From Ignisphaera cupida (GTDB taxonomy: Archaea; Thermoproteota; Thermoprotei_A; Sulfolobales; Ignisphaeraceae), in NCBI RefSeq assembly GCF_030186535.1, contig NZ_JASNVW010000005.1, positions 1-64,000 of the forward strand: 64,000 bases of DNA, read 5' to 3'. Under the pieces are notes generated by a model, which had not been told where the DNA came from, did not search any database, and worked only from the letters and a program-made list of their open reading frames with translations. Every line of letters starts with the position of its first letter. Position 1 is the stretch's first letter. Below are positions 8,509-17,338 of this stretch, in pieces. The position numbers and the translations under genes are program-made.

Positions 8509-10110
8509 CTATGTCTTAGCAGGTGATGCAGCAAGAATTATTGCGCCAGATGGGCACATAGATATGCATGCTGGTTCCAACCCACCTCTTCTAAGCTGTA
8601 AACAAAGATCGCAATTCACTATATCTCCTCTACTTATTCTAATCGCTCTAATTGGACAAGCATATATGCAGTCCATGCACTTGTTGCATTTCTTCATATC
8701 GATGATTATCTCCCCCATGCCACCTCTGATAATAGCATCTCTTTTGCATGCAGATTGGCATTTAGCATTTGTGCAGTGCAGACATGCTGTGGGGAAGACA
8801 AGTCCATAGTCTGTTTTCCTTATTCTCACATAGGATTTTCCATCGTGAATAAAACTGCATATAGCATTGCATGTTTCGCAGCCCATGCACTTTCCATAGT
8901 CGAATATTTTTAGAAATGGTTTTGCAGATAAGCAAAACTCTGCTTCTACACCACCATGCCTATTTAAAAACTCGCACATGGTTTTCGCCAACCCCTCATC
9001 CCATGTCACAGCTCTTGGCAAAAACCTTTCAACTGGCCTTAGTCTTTTCACCATATCCTCAACACTTATCTTCTCACCAGAAAGCATAGCATCTACAACT
9101 CTAACAGCTTTTAGCGCATGGTCAATGGCAAGACCTATTTTCGATGGGCCTGTAGCAACATCGCCAACAGCAAAAATGTTTGTATTTGGAATTCTATAGT
9201 CGCTTCCAACAACTATTCTCCCAGATGAGTCTATGTATTTCAGTAGTTCTCCAGAGTATATTGGTGGTGTTGGTGTTTCACCAACTGCAGCAACAATGAG
9301 ATCTGCTTCTATGAAAAACTCTGTTCCAGGTACTGGTATGGGTTTTGGTCTACCACTTTCATCTGGTGGACCAAGCTGAACCTTGAGAAACTCAACCCCT
9401 TTGGCATAGCCACTTTCAACAACAATTCTCTTTGGTTGTGCAAGCTCAATCCACTTAACACCTTTGTCAATAAGCTTCTTAATTTTGTATTCACCAGCAG
9501 GAGCTTCTCTAATGGTTCTTCTATACACCATATAAACCTCGCTTATGCCCATAGACAAACACTCTTCAGCAGCATCAACAGCACTTAGACCAGCTCCAAT
9601 AACAATGGCTTTTCTAAAAGAATCAAAACCGTTTTTGGCTAATCCAAGTTCAGAAACCCTTCTTCTATACAAAAAGCTTAGTGCTGTAACAACATTTTTC
9701 GCATTCTCTCCCTCAACACCAAGAAGCCTAGATCTCCACGCACCAGTAGCAATAACTACTGCATCATAGTTTCTAGAGAGTTGAGTTAGATCAACTCTTT
9801 TCTCAACAAACTCATCACCTTCATCAACACCATTACCCAAAGCCACTTTGGTTTTTAGGTAGAATCTAACACCAAAGTTTTGCTCAAGATCCTTCCAACC
9901 CTCGAAAACCTCCTCCAGTGGTATTCTTGAACGTGGTATAGCAAATGTCATCATGCCCCCGGGGTATGGAAGCTTATCATAAACATCAACTTCATAGCCT
10001 CTGCAAACAAGATAACCAGTTGCTGCAAGACCTGCTGGACCTGCTCCAACAACAGCAACTCTTTTTCCAATATCTCCAAAGGGTTCTCTACACAGAAAAG
10101 CAAATTTCAG
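8509..10110 (-). CDS. FAD-dependent NAD(P)H oxidoreductase (GltD-like) fused to a 4Fe-4S ferredoxin domain, aldehyde oxidoreductase partner
   Basis: The N-terminal part carries the FAD motif GAGPAGLAA and a second nucleotide motif, GAGLSAVDAAEECLSMG, as in glutamate synthase small subunit. The C-terminal 150 residues hold four Cys clusters (CMGCETCNAIC, CLHCTNAKCQSAC, CNKCMDCIYAC, CDLC...C...C) like HycB/DmsB electron-transfer subunits. The ATG at 9954 cannot be the true start because the FAD motif lies upstream of it in the same frame. An in-frame TGA at 10117-10119 bounds the frame and no ATG, GTG or TTG lies between. The best start is a CTG at 10110, six nt after a GGTGA ribosome binding site. 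It is divergent from moaD-aor and likely shuttles electrons between ferredoxin, the aldehyde oxidoreductase and NAD(P)H. Confidence 0.8.
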   Translation of the reverse strand: MKFAFLCREPFGDIGKRVAVVGAGPAGLAATGYLVCRGYEVDVYDKLPYPGGMMTFAIPRSRIPLEEVFEGWKDLEQNFGVRFYLKTKVALGNGVDEGDEFVEKRVDLTQLSRNYDAVVIATGAWRSRLLGVEGENAKNVVTALSFLYRRRVSELGLAKNGFDSFRKAIVIGAGLSAVDAAEECLSMGISEVYMVYRRTIREAPAGEYKIKKLIDKGVKWIELAQPKRIVVESGYAKGVEFLKVQLGPPDESGRPKPIPVPGTEFFIEADLIVAAVGETPTPPIYSGELLKYIDSSGRIVVGSDYRIPNTNIFAVGDVATGPSKIGLAIDHALKAVRVVDAMLSGEKISVEDMVKRLRPVERFLPRAVTWDEGLAKTMCEFLNRHGGVEAEFCLSAKPFLKIFDYGKCMGCETCNAICSFIHDGKSYVRIRKTDYGLVFPTACLHCTNAKCQSACKRDAIIRGGMGEIIIDMKKCNKCMDCIYACPIRAIRISRGDIVNCDLCLQLRRGGLEPACISMCPSGAIILAASPAKT

Positions 10111-10193
10111 TTTGGTTCACCAAAAGCCAAGGTTGTTTAACAGTGTAATAGGTTTAAGAGTCTTACAAGCACTGACTTTTTGTGGTGTGGTAA

Positions 10194-10454
10194 TTGAGAA
10201 TAGCTGTACGTGTCTACATGGACTTGACTAAGAAGCTTGGTTGGAGCGAAAAGGTTTTTGTTTTAGATAGGGAGAAGGTAAATTTGAAAGAGCTTTTGTC
10301 TCTTCTTGAAGATCTGAAAAGTGTTGTGCTTAGCAATTTGGATGACTACATGGTTTTGGTAAATGGTGTTAACATAAAGCTTCTTAAAGGCATTGAAACA
10401 GAGATTTGCAGTGATTCAACTATAGATATATTTCCTCCAGCTGCTGGGGGGTAG
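10194..10454 (+). CDS. MoaD/ThiS-family small sulfur carrier
   Basis: This 86-residue beta-grasp protein ends in a clear Gly-Gly tail (PPAAGG), the site that is adenylated and then thiocarboxylated in molybdopterin synthase small subunits. The start is a TTG at 10194 preceded by a GGTG-type ribosome binding site. It lies 82 bp upstream of the aldehyde oxidoreductase gene on the same strand. MoaD-like genes are often paired with tungsten aldehyde oxidoreductases in archaea, where they supply the dithiolene sulfur of the tungstopterin cofactor. It is likely a dedicated pterin-sulfur donor rather than a tRNA thiolation (Urm1/SAMP-like) factor, but SAMP-like roles are not excluded. Confidence 0.85.
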   Translation: MRIAVRVYMDLTKKLGWSEKVFVLDREKVNLKELLSLLEDLKSVVLSNLDDYMVLVNGVNIKLLKGIETEICSDSTIDIFPPAAGG

Positions 10455-10499
10455 TAAAAGCAACAAGTTTTTGCACATGCTACACACTTTAGCATAAGC

Positions 10500-10509
10500 T
10501 TTATATAAG
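10500..10509 (+). promoter_or_regulatory. TATA box of the aldehyde oxidoreductase gene
   Basis: TTTATATAAG lies about 28-37 nt before the TTG start at 10537, which fits a nearly leaderless transcript. It shows that the oxidoreductase can be transcribed independently of the upstream moaD-like gene. Confidence 0.55.
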
Positions 10510-10536
10510 CACTTTGCATGTTTCTGTACTTAGGAG

Positions 10537-12453
10537 TTGCATGATTTGGATGAGACTATGCCTGTTGGTGGATACATGGGCAGAGTTTTGAGAGTTAATC
10601 TGTCTGAGGGCAGGGTAAGGATTGAGGATTTGCCTTCTGAGGATGTTCTCAGAAAGTGGGTTGGTGGCAGGGGGCTTGGAGTATACTACATGCTTAAAGA
10701 GGTTAATCCACGAGTAGATCCTCTAAGCCCAGAGAACAAAGCAATTGTTGCTACAGGTCCTTTAACAGGTGTTACAGGAATACCCTCTTCCGGTAGATGG
10801 TGTTCTGTAACAAAATCTCCATTAACAAACACCATACATGATTCTCACAGTGGTGGAAAGTTTGGTCCTGAGCTAAAGTTTGCTGGATTTGACATGGTTA
10901 TTGTTGAGGGTGCTTCGGAGAAACCTGTTTATCTTTGGATTTATGATGGCAAAGCTGAGCTTAGAGATGCTAAGCATTTGTGGGGTAAGGACACTCATTC
11001 AACAACTGATATGATTAGAGAAGAGCTTGCACCTGTTGTTGGATCTGATGAAGCTAGAGAGATAAAGGTTGCTTGCATAGGACCTGCTGGTGAGAATCTC
11101 GTTAGAATTGCGTGTATTATAAACGATAAGAACAGGGCTGCTGGTAGAGGTGGTCATGGAGCTGTTTGGGGATCTAAAAAGCTTAAAGCTATAGCTGTTA
11201 GAGGTCATATGAAGCCTCGTGTGGCTAATGAGGAGAGGCTTGAGGAGGTTGCTCTCAAGTCTATGGATATTATAAAGAAGTCTCCTGTAACATCACAAAC
11301 TCTTCCAAAGTATGGAACAGCTGCACTAGTTAATGTTATAAATGCTCATGGGATTTTCCCAACAAGAAACTTTAGAACAGGTGTGTTTCCAGAGGCGAGT
11401 ATGATTAGTGGTGAAAGAATTGCTGATGAGATTATGGATTGGAAAATGGCTGAGGAGGAAGTGTGCTGGGGTTGTGAAATAAAGTGTGCAAGATACACAA
11501 GACTTGTTAAACCACCGTTCACAGGTGAGGGTGGGGGACCAGAATACGAAACTGTTTGGGCCTTGGGCGCGGATACAGGTACAAGCGACTTGTATGCTGT
11601 TACAAAAGCTAATTATTTATGCAATGAGCTTGGCCTAGACACAATATCAATGGGAGCAACAATAGCTACTCTAATGGAGCTTGTATCACTTGGGAAAGTG
11701 CCAAAGGAGAAGCTGAGAGGCTTGAAGGTTGAGTGGGGCAATGGAGAAGCACTTGTTGAGCTAACATGGAGAACAGCATACAGATCTGGTATAGGCGATG
11801 ACCTTGCCGAGGGAGCTGCTAGACTAGCTAAAAAGTATGGAGCACCAGAAATTGCCATGGTTGTTAGAAACCAGGAGCTTCCAGCATACGACCCAAGAGG
11901 TGCTCAAGGCCATGGACTAGCATATGCAACTAGCAACAGAGGTGGTTGCCACTTAAGAGCATACATGATAGCTCCCGAGGTTATTGGAATACCACAACTT
12001 CTCAACAGATTTGAGACCAAGGGCAAAGCTGCATGGGTTAAGGAGTTTCAAGATGTTTTCGCAGCTCTAGACAGTTTAGTTGTTTGCAAATTTGTTTCAT
12101 TTGCTTACTGGGCAGATGTATTAGCTGAGCAACTATCAGCTGTAACTGGATGGAATGTAACAGCTGATGAGTTTAGGAAAATAGGTGAGAGGATATACAA
12201 TGCTGAAAGAGTATTCAACATACTTGCCTTTGGAGATGGCGAAGAGTATGATACTTTGCCAAAAAGGTTACTAGAAGAGCCAATGCCAGAAGGGCCGGCT
12301 AAAGGCCATGTTGTAAAGCTAAGTGAGATGCTACCTGAGTATTACAGTGTTAGAGGATGGGTAAGGGGAAGACCAACAAGAGCAAAACTAGAAGAACTAG
12401 ATCTGAAGTGGTTAGCGGATAGATTAGAGAAAGAGGGTTTGCTACCAGCATAA
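10537..12453 (+). CDS. aor: Aldehyde:ferredoxin oxidoreductase, tungstopterin enzyme
   Basis: This 638-residue enzyme oxidises aldehydes to acids with ferredoxin as acceptor and carries a tungsten bis-pterin and one 4Fe-4S cluster. Family signs: VGGRGLGVYYM near the N-terminus, the pterin-binding GGKFGPELKFAGFDMVIVEG segment (about 105-125), AAGRGGHGAVWGSKKLKAI, the cluster motif CWGCEIKC (about 309-316) with a further Cys near 525, and AYDPRGAQGHGLAYATSNRGG. Length fits the family. The TTG start at 10537 or the ATG at 10558 are both possible. The context is MoaD upstream and a divergent FeS-FAD oxidoreductase, an AOR module. The AOR, FOR, GOR or WOR subtype cannot be decided. Confidence 0.93.
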   Translation: MHDLDETMPVGGYMGRVLRVNLSEGRVRIEDLPSEDVLRKWVGGRGLGVYYMLKEVNPRVDPLSPENKAIVATGPLTGVTGIPSSGRWCSVTKSPLTNTIHDSHSGGKFGPELKFAGFDMVIVEGASEKPVYLWIYDGKAELRDAKHLWGKDTHSTTDMIREELAPVVGSDEAREIKVACIGPAGENLVRIACIINDKNRAAGRGGHGAVWGSKKLKAIAVRGHMKPRVANEERLEEVALKSMDIIKKSPVTSQTLPKYGTAALVNVINAHGIFPTRNFRTGVFPEASMISGERIADEIMDWKMAEEEVCWGCEIKCARYTRLVKPPFTGEGGGPEYETVWALGADTGTSDLYAVTKANYLCNELGLDTISMGATIATLMELVSLGKVPKEKLRGLKVEWGNGEALVELTWRTAYRSGIGDDLAEGAARLAKKYGAPEIAMVVRNQELPAYDPRGAQGHGLAYATSNRGGCHLRAYMIAPEVIGIPQLLNRFETKGKAAWVKEFQDVFAALDSLVVCKFVSFAYWADVLAEQLSAVTGWNVTADEFRKIGERIYNAERVFNILAFGDGEEYDTLPKRLLEEPMPEGPAKGHVVKLSEMLPEYYSVRGWVRGRPTRAKLEELDLKWLADRLEKEGLLPA

Positions 12454-12465
12454 CAAAACAAATTA

Positions 12466-12472
12466 TTTTTTT
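12466..12472 (+). terminator. Poly-T terminator after the aldehyde oxidoreductase gene
   Basis: T7 begins 13 nt after the stop codon, in the gap between this gene and the convergent cas6. Confidence 0.5.
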
Positions 12473-12526
12473 CACCACACATTTTCTAATGCATAGCTTC
12501 AGCAACTTTCTCCATAGAGAAAAGGG

Positions 12527-13438
12527 TTATTGTTGAAGCTCGTTAATTGGAATTGCTGATGCTGTTGTTACTCCAAATCCTATTGACCTCGACTTTCCTA
12601 TTCCAAAAATGTTTGCAAGAGCCATTAGCTTATCTATTTTCTCCACAATTTTTCTTTTGCTTATTGTTAGCTTTAGAATTGCATATCCTATGAAACCTCT
12701 TATAGACCTTTTCTCATCGTATTTAACTGTTCTTGGCTTTACATCAAGATCTATTGGTGTTAAAACAACTTCGCATAGCCTTCCAAGAAAGTAGTCTGAC
12801 CACTCATCCGATGGTCCTCCAAACAGTGTTTCTCCTGTTGCTGATCTCCACAACTTTGATAGGTAGTTGCATATGTGGCTTGTTGATGGATATAATATGT
12901 ATAGATTCTCTGCTTTCTCCAACCTCTTTCTAAAGCTTTCTAGTGGCGGAGCCATAAGCTTTGATGATAGGAGAACAGGCGTGTGGAAAACCATTTTAAT
13001 AAGCTGCTTACCAGAATCTGCAAAACCAATGCTCAAGCTTTTCAAAGGTGTGAACTCAAGTGTTTTGAGAGAAACCCTAACCCTCCTACCCCAGATAGAA
13101 ACCAAACACTCACCACCAGAAGCAATAGAGTCAAGCTTCGAAGAATCACTCAAAACAAACGACATGTCGAACCAGGCTCTAGAACCAGAAGAAAGCATTG
13201 CACCACCATCAAGAATATACCTACGCCTAGAACCAGAAACAACATAGAGAGGAGAAACAGAAAAAGGCTTAACAGAAGCTCTAACCTCATAGAAAGACCT
13301 TGCCCACTCAAACTCTCTACAGAGATAAATCAAAGCCTTAACAAATCTACCACTATACAAAGAAACAACAACATCATCAACAGCCTCAACATCAAAAGTA
13401 GCTCTGCAAACAAGCAAAACTCTCACCCTCTCAAACAC
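12527..13438 (-). CDS. cas6: Cas6 CRISPR RNA endoribonuclease
   Basis: About 303 residues. The C-terminal glycine-rich segment GIGKSRSIGFGVTT and the RAMP-like core (GFIGYAILKL) are characteristic of Cas6, which cuts pre-crRNA inside the repeat to leave the 8-nt 5' handle. The catalytic residues cannot be fixed by eye. The frame is open from a TTG at 13450, but a GTG at 13438 with a GGAG site 7 nt upstream is the better start. It is divergent from the 15-repeat array that begins 55 bp away. No other cas gene is visible, so effector and adaptation genes must be elsewhere if they exist. Confidence 0.82.
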   Translation of the reverse strand: MFERVRVLLVCRATFDVEAVDDVVVSLYSGRFVKALIYLCREFEWARSFYEVRASVKPFSVSPLYVVSGSRRRYILDGGAMLSSGSRAWFDMSFVLSDSSKLDSIASGGECLVSIWGRRVRVSLKTLEFTPLKSLSIGFADSGKQLIKMVFHTPVLLSSKLMAPPLESFRKRLEKAENLYILYPSTSHICNYLSKLWRSATGETLFGGPSDEWSDYFLGRLCEVVLTPIDLDVKPRTVKYDEKRSIRGFIGYAILKLTISKRKIVEKIDKLMALANIFGIGKSRSIGFGVTTASAIPINELQQ

Positions 13439-13493
13439 AACAAACTCCAAAAGCTAATAAATCTGAGCAGCACATGGAAAACCAAATAAGCAA

Positions 13494-14462
13494 GAATCCA
13501 AAAAATGGAATTGAAAGTGTAGTTGTTTGAGCCAATAACGCTACTGGAGATGCTAGCAAAGCTGAATCCAAAAAATGGAATTGAAAGCAATTTAGGAAAT
13601 CGCCAAGCTGTTGTTAGAGTGGATGAAGCTGGGAATCCAAAAAATGGAATTGAAAGTGCCCCTGGTTTGGTGTACTGCTCATATTTCAATTGTTATTTAG
13701 GAATCCAAAAAATGGAATTGAAAGTAAAGTTTATGCCCAATCAACAAACACAACATATGTGATTTACTCTGAATCCAAAAAATGGAATTGAAAGAGCCGT
13801 CCATGCATACACAGATAGCTGTGACTCAATTATTTCAGAATCCAAAAAATGGAATTGAAAGAATGCATTTCCTGTACTTGAATGAGCAAAGAAAATATGT
13901 TGCTGAATCCAAAAAATGGAATTGAAAGTTGTTTCTAGTTCCATGGTATTTGCATGACAAGCTTTGTGAAGACCCCGAATCCAAAAAATGGAATTGAAAG
14001 GTGCTATACAAAAGCACAAGAGCTTCTCCAAAGCCAATTCTGAATCCAAAAAATGGAATTGAAAGATATATGCAATGTCATCGCTACAGAGGCTATTCCA
14101 ATCAGGAATCCAAAAAATGGAATTGAAAGTTGAATCGATTTTTCCTTGCTTTGCTAAGGTGTTTGCAACTTCGAATCCAAAAAATGGAATTGAAAGAGCT
14201 TTAAAGCCCGCAAACAGCTCTTTGCATTTCTTTGTATCTGGAATCCAAAAAATGGAATTGAAAGTGATGCAATGTTTATGTCCATGGCTATCACAGTCTA
14301 AATGTTTGAATCCAAAAAATGGAATTGAAAGTAATTATAATACTAGTATTAGTACTGGTGATTAGAAGATGAGTGAATCCAAAAAATGGAATTGAAAGAA
14401 TGAAAATCACAGCTGTGTCAGAACTCAACAAAAGAATTGAATCCAAAAAATGGAATTGAAAG
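13494..14462 (+). CRISPR. CRISPR array, 15 repeats, 14 spacers
   Basis: Fifteen copies of the same 24-nt repeat as at 1-242 start at 13494, 13564, 13633, 13701, 13771, 13838, 13905, 13977, 14042, 14106, 14173, 14241, 14308, 14375 and 14439. Spacers are 40-48 nt and none looks duplicated. All repeats appear identical, including the terminal ones. With the ATTGAAAG handle downstream, the array reads left to right. Only about 55 bp separate it from cas6 and about 57 bp from the PLD-like gene, so there is no room for a long leader. Confidence 0.97.
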
Positions 14463-14519
14463 TAGCATGTTTGTTTGGAGTTTCTAAGGCTTGCTTGGCT
14501 ATGTTGATGGCTTTTTCAT

Positions 14520-15065
14520 TTATTTAAGCCACTCTTCATATTCTGGTATGAATCTTTCTATGATTTCTGATACTAGTGCTTCGCTTACAAATCTTAGCAT
14601 ATAGTCTGCTGGTACGTATCGTACTGTGACTATTTGTAGTGGGTTTATTGAACCTAGATATATTATGCTATCATCTATTATAACAGCTTTGAAGTGGAAT
14701 TTGGGCTTTTTAACAACTTTTACATGGCATTTCTCTAAAATCTCGATGCACATCCCATGTTCCTCAACATCACTAACCTGATCTTTTTCAGGAGGTCTTG
14801 TAATCACTACCACCCTACACCCCCTCTCTAGAGCACGTCTAACCTCCTCAAGGCTGCAGAACTTCTCTACTGCAGCTCTGTTGAGAAAAGGTGATATCAC
14901 TATCGCATGGCTAGCCATGTTCTTTAAATCCTTGCGCAACTCCACGAGAAACTGATCAGGATCTAGGATTTGAGTAGCTGCCTTAAAGAACTCCTCCCTA
15001 AGTCTTTTTAGAATAGGTCCTTTCTCCAAACGCTTTCTAATAACATCACGAAACATTTTAAACAC
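14520..15065 (-). CDS. PLD-superfamily (HKD) protein, single motif
   Basis: The 181-residue protein has one phospholipase D-type motif near residue 140: HFKAVIIDDSIIYLGSINPL, that is HxK followed by D and GS.N. Upstream segments SHAIVISPFLN and CRVVVITRPP match the alternating strand pattern of the fold. Single-HKD proteins usually act as homodimers, for example Nuc-type nucleases, or as DNA-binding effector domains. The first 45 residues are helical and charged. It may start at GTG 15065 or ATG 15056. It sits just after the CRISPR array and before two nuclease-like genes, which suggests a nucleic-acid role; this is inference. Confidence 0.7.
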   Translation of the reverse strand: MFKMFRDVIRKRLEKGPILKRLREEFFKAATQILDPDQFLVELRKDLKNMASHAIVISPFLNRAAVEKFCSLEEVRRALERGCRVVVITRPPEKDQVSDVEEHGMCIEILEKCHVKVVKKPKFHFKAVIIDDSIIYLGSINPLQIVTVRYVPADYMLRFVSEALVSEIIERFIPEYEEWLK

Positions 15066-15406
15066 ACTATAACAAGCTAACTTTCACTACGTTTTCCACC
15101 TTTATAAACATTTGCAAATTTGTAGCATAGAGAAAAAACTGAAAAGGTTCAAGAACAGACCATAAATAAAACCATATGTATATGCCTCCGCTTCGAAGGC
15201 AACTAGATAAAGCCTCACCATAAATGTTCACATTTTAGAAGTTGCCTCTACAGCAAAAACCTTTAGCTTTAGTATTACTTCCACATTACTTCTAATAGGC
15301 AAACTTTAAAGCATTTGAATTCTCAAGAATTAAATCGAAAAGGTGTGATAAAGCATGCATAAAGCTTCTACTTACTAAGTATAGAATATAAATAGTTTGC
15401 AAGCTT
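15066..15406. other. Intergenic stretch with one inverted repeat, no gene seen
   Basis: About 340 bp without a convincing reading frame. It holds an 8-bp inverted repeat, AGGCAACT at 15197-15204 and AGTTGCCT at 15240-15247, with a 35-nt loop, and a TATA-like TATATGCC near 15179. Nothing else is recognisable. Confidence 0.5.
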
Positions 15407-15748
15407 CTACGTTATCTCCTCTATCTCCTTGGCTAGCTGCTTTAGTTTCTCAGCCACATCCCTAAGCTTTTGTGGTGCTATACCTGTGAACAACTTTTTG
15501 AGTTTTCCAGATACAAGCTCGTATATCTCCTTGGCGTTTTCAGCTGAAGTCTTTTCACCAAGCTCTATAACGAAAAAGCCGTCGTCTAGAGCAGCTCTTC
15601 TTGCATCATCTGTAAGCTCTCTAGCAACAAGTATTCTTAGGTGGGGGATTTTCATTAGCTGCAAAACCCTTCCAAATTCCTGATCAACAACACTTCTCCC
15701 AACAACATCTCTCCAGTTCTTACACGAAACATAAACTCTGAACTCCAT
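15407..15748 (-). CDS. C-terminal half of a PD-(D/E)XK nuclease-like protein, separated by an in-frame TAG
   Basis: This 113-residue frame opens with EFRVYVSCKNW, which looks like the last core strands of a restriction-endonuclease fold (the E/Q-x-K part), then RILVARELTDDARRAALDDGFFVIELGEK and a helical tail. It is in the same frame as the gene that ends at 15770, with only TAG plus seven sense codons in between. The upstream frame ends in KGGNIEVDV, which would supply the catalytic Asp strand. Together they form one plausible active site (Asp ... Cys-Lys). I therefore read it as the distal part of one gene, either interrupted or read through. Translation from the ATG at 15748 alone would give an incomplete fold. 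Confidence 0.6.
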   Translation of the reverse strand: MEFRVYVSCKNWRDVVGRSVVDQEFGRVLQLMKIPHLRILVARELTDDARRAALDDGFFVIELGEKTSAENAKEIYELVSGKLKKLFTGIAPQKLRDVAEKLKQLAKEIEEIT

Positions 15749-15769
15749 GCCCTCAACATTTCTAACACC

Positions 15770-17338
15770 CTACACATCAACCTCGATATTACCACCCTTA
15801 GCAGGCAATAAAACATCCACATCAACCTTAAAACCAAAGTCCTCCAAAACTTTGGCAACAATACTCTCCAAAACATCTCTAGAGGGTTTGGAAAGCAGAA
15901 GCCTATTCTCAAAATCCCTTGCCTCAGCCACGGCTCTTGCTACCGGAGCTTCGAAAGCTTTTGCAGTTCGCAACTGTTGAAGAAGTTGAACAGCCTCTTG
16001 AGGAGGCTGCTCAATGAACTTAACCTCATAGTCTTGTGCCAAAATTTTCAGAACCTCTGAGTGAATAGCATGGTTATAGGTGTTAGCAGCTACAAACAGC
16101 TTAGAGTTTTGCAGAAATAGCCATAGAGCATATTTGCTTGAGTCATACTGAGGAAGACTATTTATCCACTCCAAAACAGTTTCTGAGGGGGCACCCTTAG
16201 TAACCAATAGAGCAATGCTTCCCCGAGGAATGTCGTGCAACCAAATAGATGGGGGCTTAGGCCATGGAAGCAATATTGTTACTATAGGCTTTGAACCCTC
16301 TTTTGTAAAGACACATTTATTACCTGTGCAAACACTTTTATAGCCTTGCTTAACAAAAAGCTTTGACACTTCCTGACCGAGGCTCTTAACAGCGTTTTCC
16401 TCCAAGATCTTGAGCTCCTTCACAACATCCTCATATACAAATGGGTTTGGCATGCAATTCCACAGAACGCCCTCTATGCTAGACTCCCTACACAGAATAT
16501 CTCTAGGTAATCCAAAGAACGCTAAAAGATAGTTAATTTTATCATAGCAGTACTCAGAGCCATATCCACATTCTGTTACCAAATTGACCACAGATGTTTT
16601 CACATATTCCTCCTTGTCGTACATCTCCCTAAGAATACTACTCACCTGTAGCCTATTGGGGGTTTTAACATAGTCGCTAGCCTTTGCAGCTAAGGACTCA
16701 ACCTCTTGAATAACATTTGGATAAATACATAAATCATAATAATTGTGTCTTCGAGATGCTGAATTATGTGAATAGCCCAGCAAATACTTAAAGAAGAATC
16801 TTCTAACATCACTTAAATCTTCTTTGAGAGCAGCTGATACAGCCTTTGTGAAATTATCGATATCTGATGACGATACACATTTGCTATTACTATAATCACT
16901 GTAAACACTAACTCCATATCCTATTCTTTTTCCCCTCCACAAAAACATTATAATACTTGAAGCTACAGCAAGAGACCTCATCTCATTGGATGGAGCGCTA
17001 GAAAGTCTCTTTCTAGCCTCCGCCAATATCACAGGAGATATGTATTTGCGATAGGTATAATCCGAAATGAAATTTCCTACCTCAACCTCCTTACCCTCTA
17101 CAACGACTCTAGTATATCTATATATGCCACTAAATCTGCTTCTCACCTCTATTGCATCAGCTCTTGCAATCTCCTCACCAAAACCCTCTTTGAGCGTTAA
17201 AAAAGTGTTGGAGAAAGCCTCATCCTCAAGAGATCTGAAGAACACAAAAACGCCTATTGCATAGGGAAGACCCTTTCTAGCAACCTCATCAACAAGCTTA
17301 ACTATATCATCTATAGACATTGTTGGACTACTACTCAT
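15770..17338 (-). CDS. Large hypothetical protein, N-terminal part of a nuclease-like gene ending at an amber codon
   Basis: About 522 residues from the ATG at 17338, which follows GGTGG; the longer frame to 17434 adds an unlikely leader. The N-terminal region (VRKGLPYAIGVFVFFRSLEDEAFSNTF) is not recognised. The middle has several Cys, including CVSSSD and a CVLTKE-like CTGNKCVF motif. The last 60 residues are a helix rich in Ala, Arg and Glu followed by KVLEDFGFKVDVDVLLPAKGGNIEVDV, the first half of a PD-(D/E)XK core. The stop is TAG and the same frame continues into 15407-15748. No known family can be named. The position beside the CRISPR array suggests an accessory or defence gene. Confidence 0.6.
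   Translation of the reverse strand: MSSSPTMSIDDIVKLVDEVARKGLPYAIGVFVFFRSLEDEAFSNTFLTLKEGFGEEIARADAIEVRSRFSGIYRYTRVVVEGKEVEVGNFISDYTYRKYISPVILAEARKRLSSAPSNEMRSLAVASSIIMFLWRGKRIGYGVSVYSDYSNSKCVSSSDIDNFTKAVSAALKEDLSDVRRFFFKYLLGYSHNSASRRHNYYDLCIYPNVIQEVESLAAKASDYVKTPNRLQVSSILREMYDKEEYVKTSVVNLVTECGYGSEYCYDKINYLLAFFGLPRDILCRESSIEGVLWNCMPNPFVYEDVVKELKILEENAVKSLGQEVSKLFVKQGYKSVCTGNKCVFTKEGSKPIVTILLPWPKPPSIWLHDIPRGSIALLVTKGAPSETVLEWINSLPQYDSSKYALWLFLQNSKLFVAANTYNHAIHSEVLKILAQDYEVKFIEQPPQEAVQLLQQLRTAKAFEAPVARAVAEARDFENRLLLSKPSRDVLESIVAKVLEDFGFKVDVDVLLPAKGGNIEVDV

Noticed and set aside
13423-14365. Several frames across the CRISPR array
   Set aside because: They consist of translated repeats and spacers; the repeat length of 24 is a multiple of three and keeps frames open by accident.
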